Positions 1 to 12,160 are shown, numbered from the stretch's first letter. The stretch is DNA of 64,000 nt from Ceratotherium simum simum (GCF_000283155.1 NW_004454195.1:10129500-10193499), one strand, 5' to 3'. The notes: a model not told the origin generated them from the letters alone. Translations and numbers: made by a program.

Positions 1-25
1 ACCACTAAGCCACCGGGCCGGCCCT
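1..25 (-). mobile_element. ERE SINE, head only (cut by window edge)
   Basis: The first 25 bases are the reverse complement of an ERE head (GGGCCGGCCCGGTGGCTTAG). The body and tail lie outside the window to the left. Confidence 0.85.
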
Positions 26-1500
26 GCTATACCATGTTGTCTAAAGTCCCTTCCATCTCAAAATTCCACACATCTAAATCAATTAGAAACATTTCAACCA
101 GTATAAGGAAAAAGTTTAAATAAATGCTGTTTTAATCCCTAGACACATTTAACTTCTCTAGACAGCCATTTTTTGAGGGGTATTTTATAAGTACCAATTA
201 ATCTTGAACAATATTTTGGCATAAGATATGTGATTGTCAGTTTATGAGTGGGGGATTTCAGTTTCAAAGTTCCAGACCTCTTTCTGATTCCAAAAGATGC
301 AAGTGTACAGGATTTTATTCCAAACAAGTCATAAAATTAAACAGTTTATCCATAATAAAAGCTGGGGAAATGGAACAAGATTTATCTTCCCCCAAGTTCA
401 CTTTTAAAGACAAACTGCCCCAATTCATCTTGACTTGGGAAAAACCAATGTATGAGTTAGGCAGTTATCAGTTTCAACAACAGATCAAACTGACTTAAAT
501 AATAAATGGAGTATGTTGACATGCATCTACTGAAAAACCCAGAGCTAAGCAAGCTTCCTTTAGCTCAGTAATGTCACCAAAGATCCTGTTTATTTTATTC
601 TCTCCTATCTGTCTTTTGTGGTTACGCTTCATCTCCAGGCTAGCTCACCTCACAGTCACAAGGTGGCTGCCCATAACTCCTGGACTACATACTTGCCTAT
701 TCACATCTGTTGACAAAGGGTGTCACTCAAAGAACTAGAAACTTCATTCTCACTAATCCCCAGCAATATCTCCTTGAATTCATTGGCCTGAACCAATCTG
801 TGTGGCCGGGGGGAAGGAATAGGCGGATTTGCTTACCCTACATCATATACCTCACCTCTAGAGTTGATCCTCAATGGCCCATCCAGAGCCAGGGCCTATA
901 GGAAAGGGAAGGGGAAATAACGCTGGGAATGTACCCCACAGAGGTTGACCACAGTAGCTTACAGGGATAGGTGTTTGCTCCAGTTGGTCAACAAATCCTT
1001 ACAGACTTCTGGAAACAATGTACATGGTGGCATAAGAAGAAGGCAGTAAGAGGAGAATGGAGAGAAAGAGAACAGTAATCAAGTTGTAGGAACAGGTTGT
1101 TGGGATTTAGCAAGAGTTCTCTAGCCAACCCAAAACATCTGTGGGTGGAAAGTTGAAAATCGTGTCCTGACAAGGCTTGCTGAGTCATCCCTACTCCCAA
1201 AGCCTCCTCCCTCCTCCCTATTTGTAGGACAGTCTCTTCCAAGCCTCTCTGACAGCCTCAAACTCAATTTAATTTTCTTACGTTTGTCTGAAGCTCTCAC
1301 CACTGGCTAGTACCTCTCCACACAGTGAGGGGTGGCTCCTCCCTGAAACATCTTCTTTAGAAGACCCTCATTGAGGATACTTGGTCCTCAACTGTGAGGT
1401 CACTGGCCCAGAATCATCTTTAAGCAGTCTCTCTCGAGTTCACAGCAGCCTGCAAACAGAGAGACTCTAACCCCAGTGGGCCCACAACTGTTTTGTTCTT
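26..1500. other. Gene-free stretch, no clear repeat
   Basis: No convincing gene is seen; the open frames are short and unrelated to known proteins. About 640-900 has the feel of an old interspersed repeat (phrases such as GGCTGCCCATAACTCCTGGA and CTGAACCAATC), but I cannot assign a family. Confidence 0.5.
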
Positions 1501-1504
1501 CAGC

Positions 1505-1800
1505 TATTCATTCAACTTTATTCATTCATTCACTTGTTTTACACGTATTTATTGAGTGCCCCACCGTGTGCCAAGCATTATTCTATGCACTGAGTTTACA
1601 GAATTAAATAAAACTCTCAAAGTCTCCGTTATGTGGAGCTTTCATAGTAGTGGAGAAGATAGAAATAAAAAATATATTAAAGTTAGGAAATGATAAATGC
1701 TGTGAAGGAAAATAAAGCAAGCTAAGGGAGCAGAATGAGCATGCAGGGTTGTTACTCTTGATAAGGTGGTAAGGGAAGTTCTCTCCGAGGAAGAACCAGC
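1505..1800 (+). mobile_element. Ancient mammalian interspersed repeat, subfamily uncertain
   Basis: The run ATTCATTCATTCAC, then TATTTATTGAGTGCC, GTGTGCCAAGCATTATTCTA, and later GATAAATGCTGTGAAGGAAA and TAAGGGAAGTTCTCTCCGAG follows the order of a very common old mammalian repeat. I recognise the order but not the exact subfamily. Divergence is high. Confidence 0.55.
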
Positions 1801-2645
1801 ACACAGTGCCTAACAGTGTTCAAGACACAGAGGAAACCCTGAATAACTAATTAATTAGTTCACTGGTTCTGTAGACCCAAAACTGGGGCTCTCTCAACGC
1901 TTTCCCCGGAAGCAAGACAATTTAATTCAATCCAGATGGAGTACAAACTCTTTGGTCTCCAACAGAGGGATTAAACAAGCCATTCCACCCTAAAACTGAA
2001 AGGGCAGAAATGCAGAGGAGTAAATATATAAATACCAATTTGCCTTTGAATTCTTTGCACATTTACAGACAACTTTATGAGTGGAGAGGTGGTCCTTAGG
2101 GTTCACCTGCCTGTTTACAAATGAGCATTTTCCCCAAATGGGCCCAAATGGACTATCTTCCCCTCACTCATGGGCTGGGTTAGTGAAGCCCAAGTGGATA
2201 CAAGGAATGAAAGCACCAGTTTGACCCAAGCGTTCTTTGACCTCCGTGTTTATGTGGGGATTAAGAGTAGAATGAGTTGTCGCTGAAAATATGTGCTTTG
2301 TGTATTTAGAAGATAAGTATTTTTTTTATTGCTAATTAGTGTTGGACTCACACACATTTGTCATGTTGGTGTGTCAGATTCATTTGTCCTTTCAAACCCA
2401 ACTGCCTTAATTAATCTTTCTCCGTCCACTCTCTGTTACAGTCTGGCTGTAACTCAGACTGCCGGGCTCTCTGGTAACAGGATTTCTAGTTAGGAAATCT
2501 GAGATTTTAAAGTGAAATTGAGTTTGAGTCCTGTTAAAGAACACGTCATTTGGTAAATCCAAGACCTAGCCTCAGCATAGTGAACCCACACAATGGCGAA
2601 ATGGGGGAATATTAGACTACTCAACGTTTTCTAAGTCTCGGCCTG
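1801..2645. other. Gene-free stretch, nothing recognised
   Basis: Moderately AT-rich unique sequence. A short T run sits near 2322. No open frame of note and no repeat I can name. Confidence 0.5.
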
Positions 2646-2950
2646 GGTGTCATTTTCTCCATGAAGCGTTTCCTGAATCCACCCTCTCTCCCCAAGAATT
2701 GGACAAAACTTCCTCCTTTGTGGCCAGCTAAGACATTTATACACAGGTATCAGAGTCTCTCTGATCTATTTTTATTTTTGTTTTATTGCAATTGCTTGTT
2801 AACCCATCTCTCTCACACTAACCCTCTCCCACCAATAGTTAGCTTCTAGAATACAGGAATGGTACCTGTATTCGTATGTGTGTCCTTAGCACTCAGCATC
2901 TTGTCTGGCAAGATGCTCTTTGTAAAATGGCACAAAAGAGTGATTCTTTG
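2646..2950 (+). mobile_element. LINE-2 (L2) 3' end
   Basis: The order of phrases fits the L2 3' region: GAAGCGTTTCCTGAATCCACC, TTAGCTTCTAGAATACAGGA, GGTACCTGTATTCGTATGTG and CCTTAGCACTCAGCATCTTG. The copy is old and has lost its terminal repeat unit. Confidence 0.7.
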
Positions 2951-3054
2951 AGCACAGAATAAAATACTTAATGATTTTAAATCAGATTTCATCTAACTCA
3001 TGTGACTGTTAAGACAAGTGGAATTGAGCCCCAATGTTTAAGAAAAACCTATTA

Positions 3055-3251
3055 GGGGCCGGACCCGTGGCTTAGCGGTTAAGTGCACGCCCTCCGCTAC
3101 TGGCGACCCAGGTACGGATCCTGGGCGCGCACCCACACACTGCTTGTCCGGCCATGCTGAGGCGGTGTCCCACATACAGCAGCTAGAAGGATGTGCAACT
3201 ATGACATACAACTATCTACTGGGGCTTTGGGGATGAAAAGGGGGGGAAAAA
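3055..3251 (+). mobile_element. ERE SINE, short-tail form
   Basis: Full head with an A box (TGGCTTAGCGGTTAAG) and a B box (GGTACGGATCC, one change from the usual form), then the ACATACAGCAGCTAGAAGG and ACATACAACTATCTACTGGG segments and an A-rich end. Near-identical flanks AAGAAAAACCTA at 3040-3051 and 3252-3263 are the target-site duplication, which fixes the ends and plus orientation. It is a tRNA-derived element moved by L1 machinery and codes for nothing. Confidence 0.95.
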
Positions 3252-3471
3252 AAGAAAAACCTAATTGATGGTAAATTTACTATTGAGAAAATTCTGTCAT
3301 TGAGTTTTTTCTCTGGAAAGTGAGGAAGACTACCATTGTCCAATTTTAATAGCAGAACATCTTTTAGAACATTAGTGCCGCCTGATAGTATGTTTGGGAA
3401 GTATTGCTTTATTGAATAAGTATTCCAGTATAAGTAATATTCTGACCTCCAACATAATAATAAAAACAATG

Positions 3472-3593
3472 ATGACATTTGTATATCATTTTACCGCTTA
3501 CAGGGGCTATCATATGTATTCTACTATTTGACCCTGTAGAGAACAGTAAGATGCAATTATTGTAATTATAACCATTTAAATGAGGAAGCAAGT
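3472..3593 (-). mobile_element. MIR-type SINE, left part, split by an ERE
   Basis: GACATTTGTATATCATTTTA, GCTTACAGGGGCTATCATAT and AACCATTTAAATGAGGAAGC follow the reverse complement of MIR. The ERE at 3594-3902 entered at the ATGAGGAAGC part. What follows the ERE is too diverged to trace far. Confidence 0.6.
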
Positions 3594-3902
3594 TGGGCCG
3601 GCCCCGTGGCTTAGCAATTAGGTGCATGCGCTCCGCTATTGGCGGCCTGGGTTCGGATCCCAGGTGCGCACTGACCCACCGCTTCTCCGGCCATGCTGAG
3701 GCTGTGTCCCACATACAGCAACTGGAAGGATGTGCAACTATGACATACAACTATCTACTGGGGCTTCGGGGAAAAAAATAGAGGTGGATTGGCAATGGAT
3801 GTTAGCTCAGAGCCAGTCTTCCTCAGCGAAAAAAAAAAAAAAGAGGAGGATTAGCATGGATGTTAGCTCAGGGCTGATGTTCCTCACACACACAAAAAAA
3901 AT
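3594..3902 (+). mobile_element. ERE SINE, composite form with both tails
   Basis: A perfect 16-bp duplication AAATGAGGAAGCAAGT at 3578-3593 and 3903-3918 brackets the element. It has the usual head and the CTATCTACTGGGGCTT segment of the short form, then two GGATGTTAGCTCAG modules of the long form separated by an A run. At about 309 bp it is longer than the simple forms here. Confidence 0.95.
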
Positions 3903-4015
3903 AAATGAGGAAGCAAGTGAGAATGACTTAGATTGTTCTAATTTACATATCCAGCAGGTAGAAGAATTGGGTGATAGGTCCACGTGCCTATGTTCAAAAA
4001 CCCCATGTGCTGTTC

Positions 4016-4018
<3 letters not shown>

Positions 4019-4047
<29 letters not shown>
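4019..4047 (+). repeat. (GT)n microsatellite
   Basis: About 14 uninterrupted GT units, long enough to be length-polymorphic. Confidence 0.95.
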
Positions 4048-4050
<3 letters not shown>

Positions 4051-5334
4051 GGTGGCACTGATGGATGCAGAAGGGCACTACTGATGTCTGGAGGCCCTTC
4101 CCAAGTGGCTGACTTTGAGAGAGTTTCCGTAGTTCTGATGATGCTGTGAGAGTGTCTGCAGACCCAAGACGTCTGGAGGTGTGATGTGAGGCAAGGCCAG
4201 GAGGTGGAGAATTCAAGTCCTTCCGCGTCTCGTCTTCAGTGTAATTCAATCTGCGTTGGCCATGACCACGTCCTTGCTGATATGGCCTCTGGTGGACCAT
4301 GCTGATAAGGCTGAGACCCAGGGAAAGGGAGGAATTAGGCCGGGTGCTAGTCTCTCATCTCCAGCTAACTTTGCTTGTTTCAGTTGCCTGGTTATTTTAC
4401 CTGCCCCTGACAGAGATTTTTCAGTGACCATAACCAGGCTGATCCCTCATATCAGCTCAAGCTAAGAATAAATGCAGAGCCCTAGGGAACATGGTCATTA
4501 AAAACACCTGCAGCAGGATTATAGCAACCACAGGCCCACAGTCTCACTCCAAAATCCTTGGGGCCAGATGGGTTTCAGGAGAAACACCCCTCGTGGAGAC
4601 TCTCGCCGCATTATATAATCAAGCATCTTATTAAATCTGCAGCCAAAGGGATGGATTGCACACTGAATGAGATAAAGGCTATAAATAGGCTCATATCAGT
4701 TCAGGTCAGCCCTTGACACCCAGCGAGTTGGGAATTAACTCGTGATTTGGGGAGCTTCTAGAATTTCAGAATTGTGGATAAGGAATAACAGACCCTTATC
4801 CTTTTTAGGCCATCACCTCCCACGTTTTCTCCTTGTTCTTCATCTTAGAGACAAAACGTATTCTTCGGCTTGCTGGGGTTGACAATGACCAACGTTAGGT
4901 TCCTTGGAAAGATGCTATGTCATCACCCTCTGGACGCATCTTGATGTGTGAAGGGCAATTTTTTGAGCCTAAAGAACTGCCTTCAGATGTTAATAATCAA
5001 AGCCGGTTTATGGAAGTTTGGCAAGGTTTTCCAAGAATGGCTGGAATTTTGTCTGCCAAGAGGACTTGGGGGAGTCCCTCACGTGGCGGTTCCAGCAGGA
5101 GCCCAGGAGCCTCTCGGCAGGGGCGTTCACTTGATATAAGGGACAGATGGGGACAGGCTGGCTGCAGCACAGGCTTCATGTCGGGAAGAAGTGATTTGAG
5201 CTACATTACGGAGGGCCGGGATTCTAAAACGAAGGATTTGGGTTGAATGTCTTAAATAACGAAAAGTCACTGAGAGTTTTTGAGCAGAGACTGAGGGGAT
5301 GAAAATGGGGCCTAAATAAAAAGGACCTGCTCAT
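4048..5334. other. Gene-free stretch with a possible regulatory core
   Basis: No gene and no recognisable repeat. The block 4490-4800 reads as unique sequence and contains CTATAAATAG at 4679-4688, a match to the MEF2 consensus CTA(A/T)4TAG that also looks like a TATA box. Nothing else ties it to a promoter. Confidence 0.45.
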
Positions 5335-5720
5335 TGTCTGCTGAACTTGCCAACTTCTGTGAGCGTCTGGAGCCCTGCTCCTGCTCCGTCCTTTGCCTGA
5401 AATGCCCTTCTTGGGCTCCTTCCCGCCTGGGCACATTCCCACTTATCTTTCAGGACCCGGCTCAAATGTCACCTGCTCTGTGGAAGCCTCTCCCTGACCC
5501 CGGGAAGCGTTAATTGCTCCTTTCTCTGTGACCCCACAAGCCTTTGCATGTACCTGATGGCAATTCTCCCATTGCACTGCAATTGTCTGTTGTGTCCTTG
5601 TCTTCCCGAGTGGAACCACAGGCTCCCCCGGGGAAAGCACTGTGTCTTTTTTTTTTTGGACTGGCACCTGGCACAGTGCTTGGTCCACAAGAATTCTAAG
5701 CAATTGTTAGCTGAATAAAC
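5335..5720 (+). mobile_element. LINE-2 (L2) 3' end
   Basis: A well preserved L2 3' region: CTTTCAGGACCCGGCTCAAA, TGTCACCTGCTCTGTGGAAG, CCTCTCCCTGACC, GCACCTGGCACAGTGCTTGG and AGCTGAATAAAC, in that order. A T run interrupts it at 5647-5658. Confidence 0.85.
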
Positions 5721-5795
5721 ACTTATATGTCTTCTATCATCTCTTAATAGTCTCTCTGTTCCCTGTTTTTCTTTTTTTTAAATTGGTCACATCTA

Positions 5796-6004
5796 GGGGC
5801 CGGCCCCGTGGCTTATCGGTTAAGTGCGCGCGCTCCGCTGCTGGCGGCCTGGGTTCGGATCCCGGGTGCACGACGACGCACGACTTCTCCGGCCATGCTG
5901 AGGCCGCGTCCCACATACAGCAACTAGAAGGATGTGCAACTATGACATACAACTATCTACTGGGGCTTTGGGGGAAAAAATAAATAAATAAAATTATAAA
6001 AAAA
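5796..6004 (+). mobile_element. ERE SINE, short-tail form
   Basis: Target duplication AAATTGGTC(A/G)CATCTA at 5780-5795 and 6005-6020, with one difference. The tail ends in a TAAA-rich stretch and an A run. The head is CpG-rich and close to the family pattern, so the copy is fairly young. Confidence 0.95.
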
Positions 6005-6150
6005 AAATTGGTCGCATCTATGTAATTGGAGTGATAAATCTTATAAGGACTAAATTTGGGGGCATCAGAGTTACCACCATCCTCCAGTTAAGAACCATGG
6101 GATTGAATGAAAATAAGACTCATGAAAAGGTTGAGGTGAAGGTTGTTGGA

Positions 6151-6599
6151 TGCTGTATTGGGTTGAATTGTGTCCCCCCAAAAGATATGTCCACGTCCTA
6201 AACCCCAGTACCTGTGAATGTGACCTAATTTGGAAAAACGGTCTTTCCAGATGTGACTGAGATAAGAATCCCATGATGACTTTATCCTGGACTGGGTGGC
6301 CCCTAAATCCAATGACAGTGGTCCTTAAAAGAGGCAGAAAATGAGACACAGAGACACACGGGGAGAAGGTGATGTGAAAATGGAGGCAAAGATTGGAGTG
6401 ATGGAGCTCCAAGCCAAGAAACACCAAGGCAGCCACCAGAAATTAGGAGAAAGGTATAGAAAGGATTCTCCATCAGAGCCTCCAGAAGGAAACAGCCCTC
6501 CCGTCACCTTGACTTCGAACTTCTGGCCTCTTGAACTGTGAGAAAATAAATTTCAAGTTTGTGGTAACTTGTCACAGCAACCCTAGGAAATGAATACAG
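6151..6599 (+). mobile_element. MLT1-type LTR (ERVL-MaLR)
   Basis: Starts TGCTGTATTGGGTTGAATTG and continues with GTCCCCCCAAAAGATATGTC, AATGTGACCTAATTTGG, GACTTCGAACTTCTGGC, CTTGAACTGTGAGAAAATAA and TGAATACA, the full order of an MLT1 LTR. It is solo: no internal retroviral sequence follows. No clean target duplication is left. Confidence 0.9.
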
Positions 6600-6654
6600 A
6601 TGCCACTGATGGCTTGAAGCAGTATCATTGAATGATGGATGAGGACGTTGAGAA

Positions 6655-6885
6655 GTTGTTGTAGGGTAAAGGTTAGGAGCTCAGGATTGGAGTCAGACAG
6701 TCTGGGTATAGCCCCAGCCCCCAACTCTGAGCCTGAATTCCCTCATCTGAAAAATGGGGGTGATGAAATATTAGCGCCCACTGCATAAGGTTCTTATGGG
6801 CAGGGGAGGGGTAATTGAGACCATAGTGGAAAAGTCCTTAGTATGTACATAGGAGACACTCCATAAATGTTATTAGTCAATTATT
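6655..6885 (+). mobile_element. MIR SINE
   Basis: GGATTGGAGTCAGACAGTCT, CCCTCATCTGAAAAATGGGG, GCATAAGGTTCTTATGGG and ACTCCATAAATGTTATTAG follow the MIR consensus from core to tail. The middle (ACTAGCTGTGTGACC) is missing. Confidence 0.8.
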
Positions 6886-7435
6886 AGAGGGAGGCAAGAG
6901 AATAGTTTACTGGTCTGCAAATGTTACCAGCATGACAATGGCAATATGTTTGAAAGTGGTATTCAACCCTCAAACTGCTAAGAACTGAAAGCATCCTGCT
7001 TTTCTTTTTAGCTTTCTCATAGGTGTACAGCCTGCTCCTTTAAGGTTGTATATGGGTACTGATTTGCAGGCATCTGTTAAATTATCAGAATGATTGAATT
7101 TTAGAGTTTATCAGTCATCAAGTGAAGTGTTTTCCACCTGGGATACACAGAAGCTGGAGTCCCTGAGTAAAAAAATGGGAATCCTCAAGTTCTTTCAATG
7201 TAACAGGAAGTCTAACAGAAACTGTGCATCATTTATCTGTAGGAGGAAGGTACAGCGTAACTGAAATGTATGTTTGTTTTCGCTTTTACTGAAATAATTT
7301 GCTAGGTGTGGTAACACTTGCTGTTTCATGGAAAAATGAATTCACATATGCAGTTTGTTTCAGATAAAAAATTTACAAAATATGGGGAACATAGGGGAAA
7401 TAATAAAAGTCTTTCTAATGTGTGCCAACCATTTA
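6886..7435. other. Gene-free stretch, nothing recognised
   Basis: Unique-looking sequence with no open frame of note and no repeat family I can name. Confidence 0.5.
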
Positions 7436-7470
7436 TATTATGTTATGTTATGTTATGTTTTCTTATGTTA
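7436..7470 (+). repeat. (ATGTT)n pentanucleotide repeat
   Basis: About five ATGTT units followed by a degenerate unit (TTCTTATGTTATAG). Confidence 0.85.
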
Positions 7471-7625
7471 TAGTCTCTATAGGACCAAATAGAGGTCCAG
7501 AGAGGTTCAGTAAATTGTCTATGGTCACTGTTACTTAGTGGTAGAGCCAAAATTGTTACACAGGATTTTGACTCCTGATCCCATACTCTTTCCTAACAAA
7601 GCTCCTATATTCCGTGTCTTCCGAG
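7471..7625 (-). mobile_element. MIR SINE fragment
   Basis: GGTCCAGAGAGGTTCAGTAA, ATTGTCTATGGTCACTG, GTGGTAGAGCCAAAATTG and GGATTTTGACTCCTGATCCC match the reverse complement of the MIR core (GAGAGGTTAAGTAACTTG..GGTCACACAGCTAG). Confidence 0.7.
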
Positions 7626-8294
7626 GATTCTCAGACGTTTGGTCTTTATTGCACATCCATTTGTTTGACATATAAGTGTGAACCAGACAGACACTGCCCC
7701 TAAATTCACAGAGCTTACAGTCCAGGGGGTACCATAGCTATAGGACTCCTTGGGCTGCAAGTAGCCTAAACCCGGCTTTAGCAAGAGTGAAGATTTATGG
7801 TGACGATCTTGGGGTACCTCGAGGCACCCAGTGGCAGGATTGGGATCAGCCACTAGGAGCACCAGAACCAAGGACTCCCACTGCCAGAGCTTTCCTCTGG
7901 CCCCTGCCTCTGACCTGCGCTGTGTCTCTTCATTCTTCCCTCTCTTCTCCAAACATTGGCTTCTTCTAGCTCCTGGATCCACATGGTGAAATACATGGCT
8001 GATGTCGGCTCCAAGATGACCTGAAAAAGGTGAGAATTATTTTGATGGGGGCTATACAGAGTGCTACTTAGAGTGCCAGAAAAGGGCATTCAACTTGGGT
8101 TTGCACTGAGATCTGAGGTCTGGGTCAGGAGGAGGAGGAGGGCAGAGTCAGGGAGAGGGAGATATTTCCAGGGTCATTGTGTCAAGAAGAACTGAATGCA
8201 GTGCAGTAGGGCCGGAGGGTAATGTGCGGTGAGTAAGAAGGTAGAGAGGTGCGGGCTGAGGTGGGAGAGGGATACAGGGTAGGGTCCTTCCGGG
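7626..8294. other. Gene-free stretch, possible unassigned old repeat
   Basis: About 7740-8030 resembles an old repeat (GGGCTGCAAGTAGCCTAAAC ... AAGATGACCTG) that I could not name. No coding signal. Confidence 0.4.
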
Positions 8295-8310
8295 CCCTGT
8301 GAGCCATTTT

Positions 8311-8555
8311 TTTTTTTTTTTTTTTGCATGAAGAAGATCAGCCCTGTGCTAACATCTGCCAATCCTCCTCTTTTTGCTGAGGAAGACTGGCCCTGGGCTC
8401 ACATCCGTGCCCATCTGCCTCCACTTTATATGGGACGCCGCCACAGCATGGCTTGACAAGCAGTGCGTCGGTGCACGCCCGGGATCCGAACTGGTGAACC
8501 CCGGGCCGCCACAGCGGAGCATGCGCACTTAACCGCTTGCGCCACCAGACAGGCA
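8311..8555 (-). mobile_element. ERE SINE, long-tail form
   Basis: A perfect 16-bp duplication CCCTGTGAGCCATTTT at 8295-8310 and 8556-8571. The T run at 8307-8325 is the reversed A tail. Two TTAGC-type modules lie next to it and the tRNA-like head lies at the right end. Confidence 0.95.
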
Positions 8556-8571
8556 CCCTGTGAGCCATTTT

Positions 8572-10948
8572 AAGTACAGTAGTTTGAAGTATTTAAGTAG
8601 GGACGAGACGTAAACTGACTTGACTGTATTTCACCTGCTGAAAAAAGTTTTTAAGACAAACTAGTGGTGAAACAAAGGATAAAAATCAACCATGTAAAAT
8701 AAATTCTGCCTTCTTATTGGTTTCTACTATGTGCTTTGTAATGATGCTCCGGTGGAAGAAAATACTGGGGCACATCCAGTTACCATTCAGACCCTGCTGG
8801 GTATTGAGGGCTAGGACCCACTAGCCCACTGTAGGCAGGGACTCTAGGCGCTAGGGTGTGCCATCCAACTCTGCTGCTTTCTCCTGAAATATTTTCAGTC
8901 CTGATCAATCAACAGAAAGACTTGCTTTCCATAGAAGTGAGGGAAAGCCCTTCATTCTGCAGTGTGCCTGCCACTCTTCTGTGATGCCAGCTGTCACCGG
9001 ATTCAGGAATCCTGTTGCACCAGGGGAGGACTTAGTCTAGTTTTTCCAATTTATCAGTTTGGTTCTCTCTATCTGGACAAAAGTTGTGCTCTTTTTGGAC
9101 TTGGTTATTCTCTCTCCTTTTTCTGATCTATTTCACCATTTGATCAAGTCACTCTATGTACACTATCCTTTTTAAGTAACTCTGATTGATTTATAACACT
9201 GACGGGAGTCCTGAGGCATTACTGTCCCTTTGAGGGTGGCGAATTGGAAAGTATATCCCAAGTTTTCACTTATTATGAGAAATATTTCTCAAACCCATTC
9301 ATTGAAATCTTAAGTATGTAGTGAGTAAGAGCTATGTTTTGATGTGATGTTAAAGGAGCATTTTTAAAGCCTTTCTGTTATAGAATATTTTCCACACTGG
9401 CCACTGGCCAAAACGCTCATGTTAGTCTTGTCTTCTTTTCAGGCATTGAAAGCCACCATTAAAACGTGATTTATGCCTTAGAAGAAGAATCCATACCATC
9501 ATCTGTCATTATCATCTAAGTCAAAATATGGTTATTGGCTTGGTCCCTATCCTCTTGAACAGTCTGACTATCCCATGCCTCTTCTCCAGGCTACAGGCAT
9601 TCCTTCATTTCTGGTTGGTATGAGAGTCAAAGGCTTCCCTTTTTTTCTAGGCCCTTCTGTTTGCTCCCTGAGATGAGAAGGCCAAGGCTTTACCTGAGGG
9701 GAGGAAAGGGACCTGCTCTCTAGTTTAGCAAGCTCCAACTGATAGCCCAAGCCCAGCAAGAAATGCCTCCTGAGGCCTCTTCTTTAGAACCTTGCCCAGG
9801 TCCTCTGCAGACCAGCCCTTATGACAGTGCAGATCCAGAGGACAGGATCCTGGAGAAGTTGGCTTGGGAAGGGGGAGTGTCAGGAAGAAGGACACAGGGC
9901 CACCAGCAGGCCTAGCCTAAGTCATGGAGCATCTTTGGGTCAGAGGAGCCCATATCAAAATATATAGGGCAGGTGGGGGATGTAGAGAGATGGAGAGGCA
10001 TGGGCAAATCTCCATTTCTCTGCTGTGTTGTCCAGCACCAGCCCTGAATGGATTCATTCTATACGTTCTTTCTCCACACTGGAATCTGAGGCAGGGGGCT
10101 GTCTGGTATTTGGAACCATACACAGTTGTACACCACGTGGATGAGAAGTGACCTTGGAGACTGAGGTTTTCTGTCATCCTGGGCAGACATCGTTCTACAA
10201 GCAATTTATGAAGTTTCAACGTCCCCTTCTCTCTGCTTTTCACTCCCACTCATGTTTCTTTACACCATGTTTTACATGATAATCCCTTGAGTGTTCAACA
10301 CTATTTTTTTTTTAAGCCTGAAGAAAAACACATTCTCTCTCCTCTTCACTTTTAGTTATCAAAGCACTGAAGCATTTGATTCAACAGCAAAACAAAAGGC
10401 AAATACATGAGGCCAAAATATGTCCTCTGTGGAAAGGAGCTGTGCATGTGGATTAAAGGACTGAGTTGGTTCACAGAAAGAAAACAACATGGATTTTTTA
10501 GAACAGACAGAAGTGAAAAGTAGGTCAAATTTTTCAACCTCTCAACCCTGTCATTGTCCCTTTAAAGCTCTTACTGTCAGTGTTTGGTGAAGTCTGTGCA
10601 AAGCCATGGATACTGAACTCACTCGCCAGTAAAATAAGGAGCTTGGCGTTTGAGAAAGTATGGAGAAACACTGGGTCTTCAAAAAGACACTGTAAGAGAG
10701 AGTCAGTTACTTTTATTTCCACATTTCAAATCAAGGCTAATGGATCTGCAAGTAACACTTGGCCTTGGTTGCCTAATAATACACAGTGGGAGGAAGAATT
10801 CAAATTTGATCAGAAGAAGCTAGGGTTTAGTAAAGTATTTTAATGAGATATTCTTTCTTTCTGAATCAAAGCTAGTGGAACCAAGGATATAATCATTCAA
10901 ACAGTTCTTTTTTCCATCCCGCCCATATTCACAAGGTGCCACTATGTG
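8572..10948. other. 2.4-kb gene-free, repeat-poor stretch
   Basis: No gene and no repeat I can name. The longest open frame (110 codons, minus strand, 9917-10249) has no recognisable motif and fits chance. Base composition is even, with AT-rich patches near 9100-9400 and 10260-10320. Confidence 0.5.
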
Positions 10949-11388
10949 TGTATTAGTTTCCTGTGTGTGCTGTAACAAATTACCACAAACTTGGTGGATT
11001 AAAATAACAGAAATTTGTTCTCTTGCAGTTCTGGAGGGCAGAAGTCCAAACCTAAAGTGTGAGTGGGGCCAAGCTCCCTCTGAAGTCTCTACAGGAGAAC
11101 CTTCCTCACTTCTTCCAGCTTCTGGTGCCTCCAGGTGTCTCTTGGTTTGTGGTTGCCTAAATCCAATCTCTCCCTCTCTTCACATGGTCTTCTCCTATGT
11201 GTCCATGTTGTCTCTTCTAAGGACACTTGTTATTGGATTTAGGGCCCACTCAGATGATCCAGGATGATCTCATATCAAGATCCTTAACTTAATTGCATCT
11301 GCAAAGAAGTTTTTCCCAAGTAAGGTCACATACATAGATTCTGAGATGTGGACATATCTTTTTGGGGCCACCACATAACCCACCATAA
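10949..11388 (-). mobile_element. MLT1-type LTR (ERVL-MaLR)
   Basis: Reverse complement of the MLT1 LTR: starts TGTATTAGTTTCC, then ACAAATTACCACAAACTTGG, CAGTTCTGGAGGGCAGAAGT, AGTAAGGTCACATAC, ACATATCTTTTTGGGG and CCATAAC. The flanks ATGTG (10944-10948) and ACGTG (11388-11392) are a plausible 5-bp duplication with one change. Confidence 0.9.
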
Positions 11389-11639
11389 CGTGTAAGACAC
11401 TGCGCCTGGTACTGTAGAGTGAAAGGCAGCTGTCTCTCCAGGGTCTTATTTGGTCATGCAGACCATGCAAGGAGACATGAAAGTGAGTGTGTGCTTGGTG
11501 TTGGAGACAGATATAAATACGTCTACATTCAGAAGCAGTGGGATGACATTTCTGGATGGTCTTCTCTCAACAAAATTTATAGGAGGGATGTCACCTGATC
11601 TGGACCTTGGTAGGATTTTTGTTTTGCTTTTACTTCAAA

Positions 11640-12160
11640 GAAAATGTGTATTCAATGCAAAAATTTAGGAGTTACACATAAGCAAAAAAGAAGCAAAATT
11701 CCGTCACTAATACTCTTACCAGTTAGAGATGTTTTATAAAATCTTTCCAGATTTTTTTCTGTTTATGTAAATATATTTCAAGTATATTTTCCAATAAATA
11801 AAATCAGAATGTAACACCCCATTTTGTGACTCAATATTTTGACTTCCCAATATGGCAAGAATATGTTTCTATGTTAATAAATTTATAACCCCTATTCCAA
11901 TTTTTAGTTGCTAGTTAGTGTTCCACTGTATAAAACAACAATTATTTAACCAATCTCTTATTGTTGCACATGTAAGTAGTTTTCCAACTTTGACTGTTTT
12001 GAAGCATGCTGCCATGAATATTCTATAATATCATTTTTGTATGCTTGTATAATTATTTTCCACAGGATAAATTACAAGAAGTGGAATTGCTGGGTGCAAG
12101 GGTATACACTTATATGGCTTTTGATAGTTATTTCCAAAAGACAATCTGAAGGGTCATAAT
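11640..12160 (-). mobile_element. Old L1 (L1M-type) 3' fragment
   Basis: Read on the plus strand it has the antisense L1 3' pattern: GTTGCTAGTTAGTGTTCCAC, CATGTAAGTAGTTTTCC, GCATGCTGCCATGAATATTC and AAGTGGAATTGCTGGGTGCA. It is strongly diverged and carries no open frame. Confidence 0.65.

Noticed and set aside
3730..4149. 139-codon plus-strand frame
   Set aside because: Runs through the ERE tail and the (GT)n array (Cys-Val repeat); a repeat artefact.
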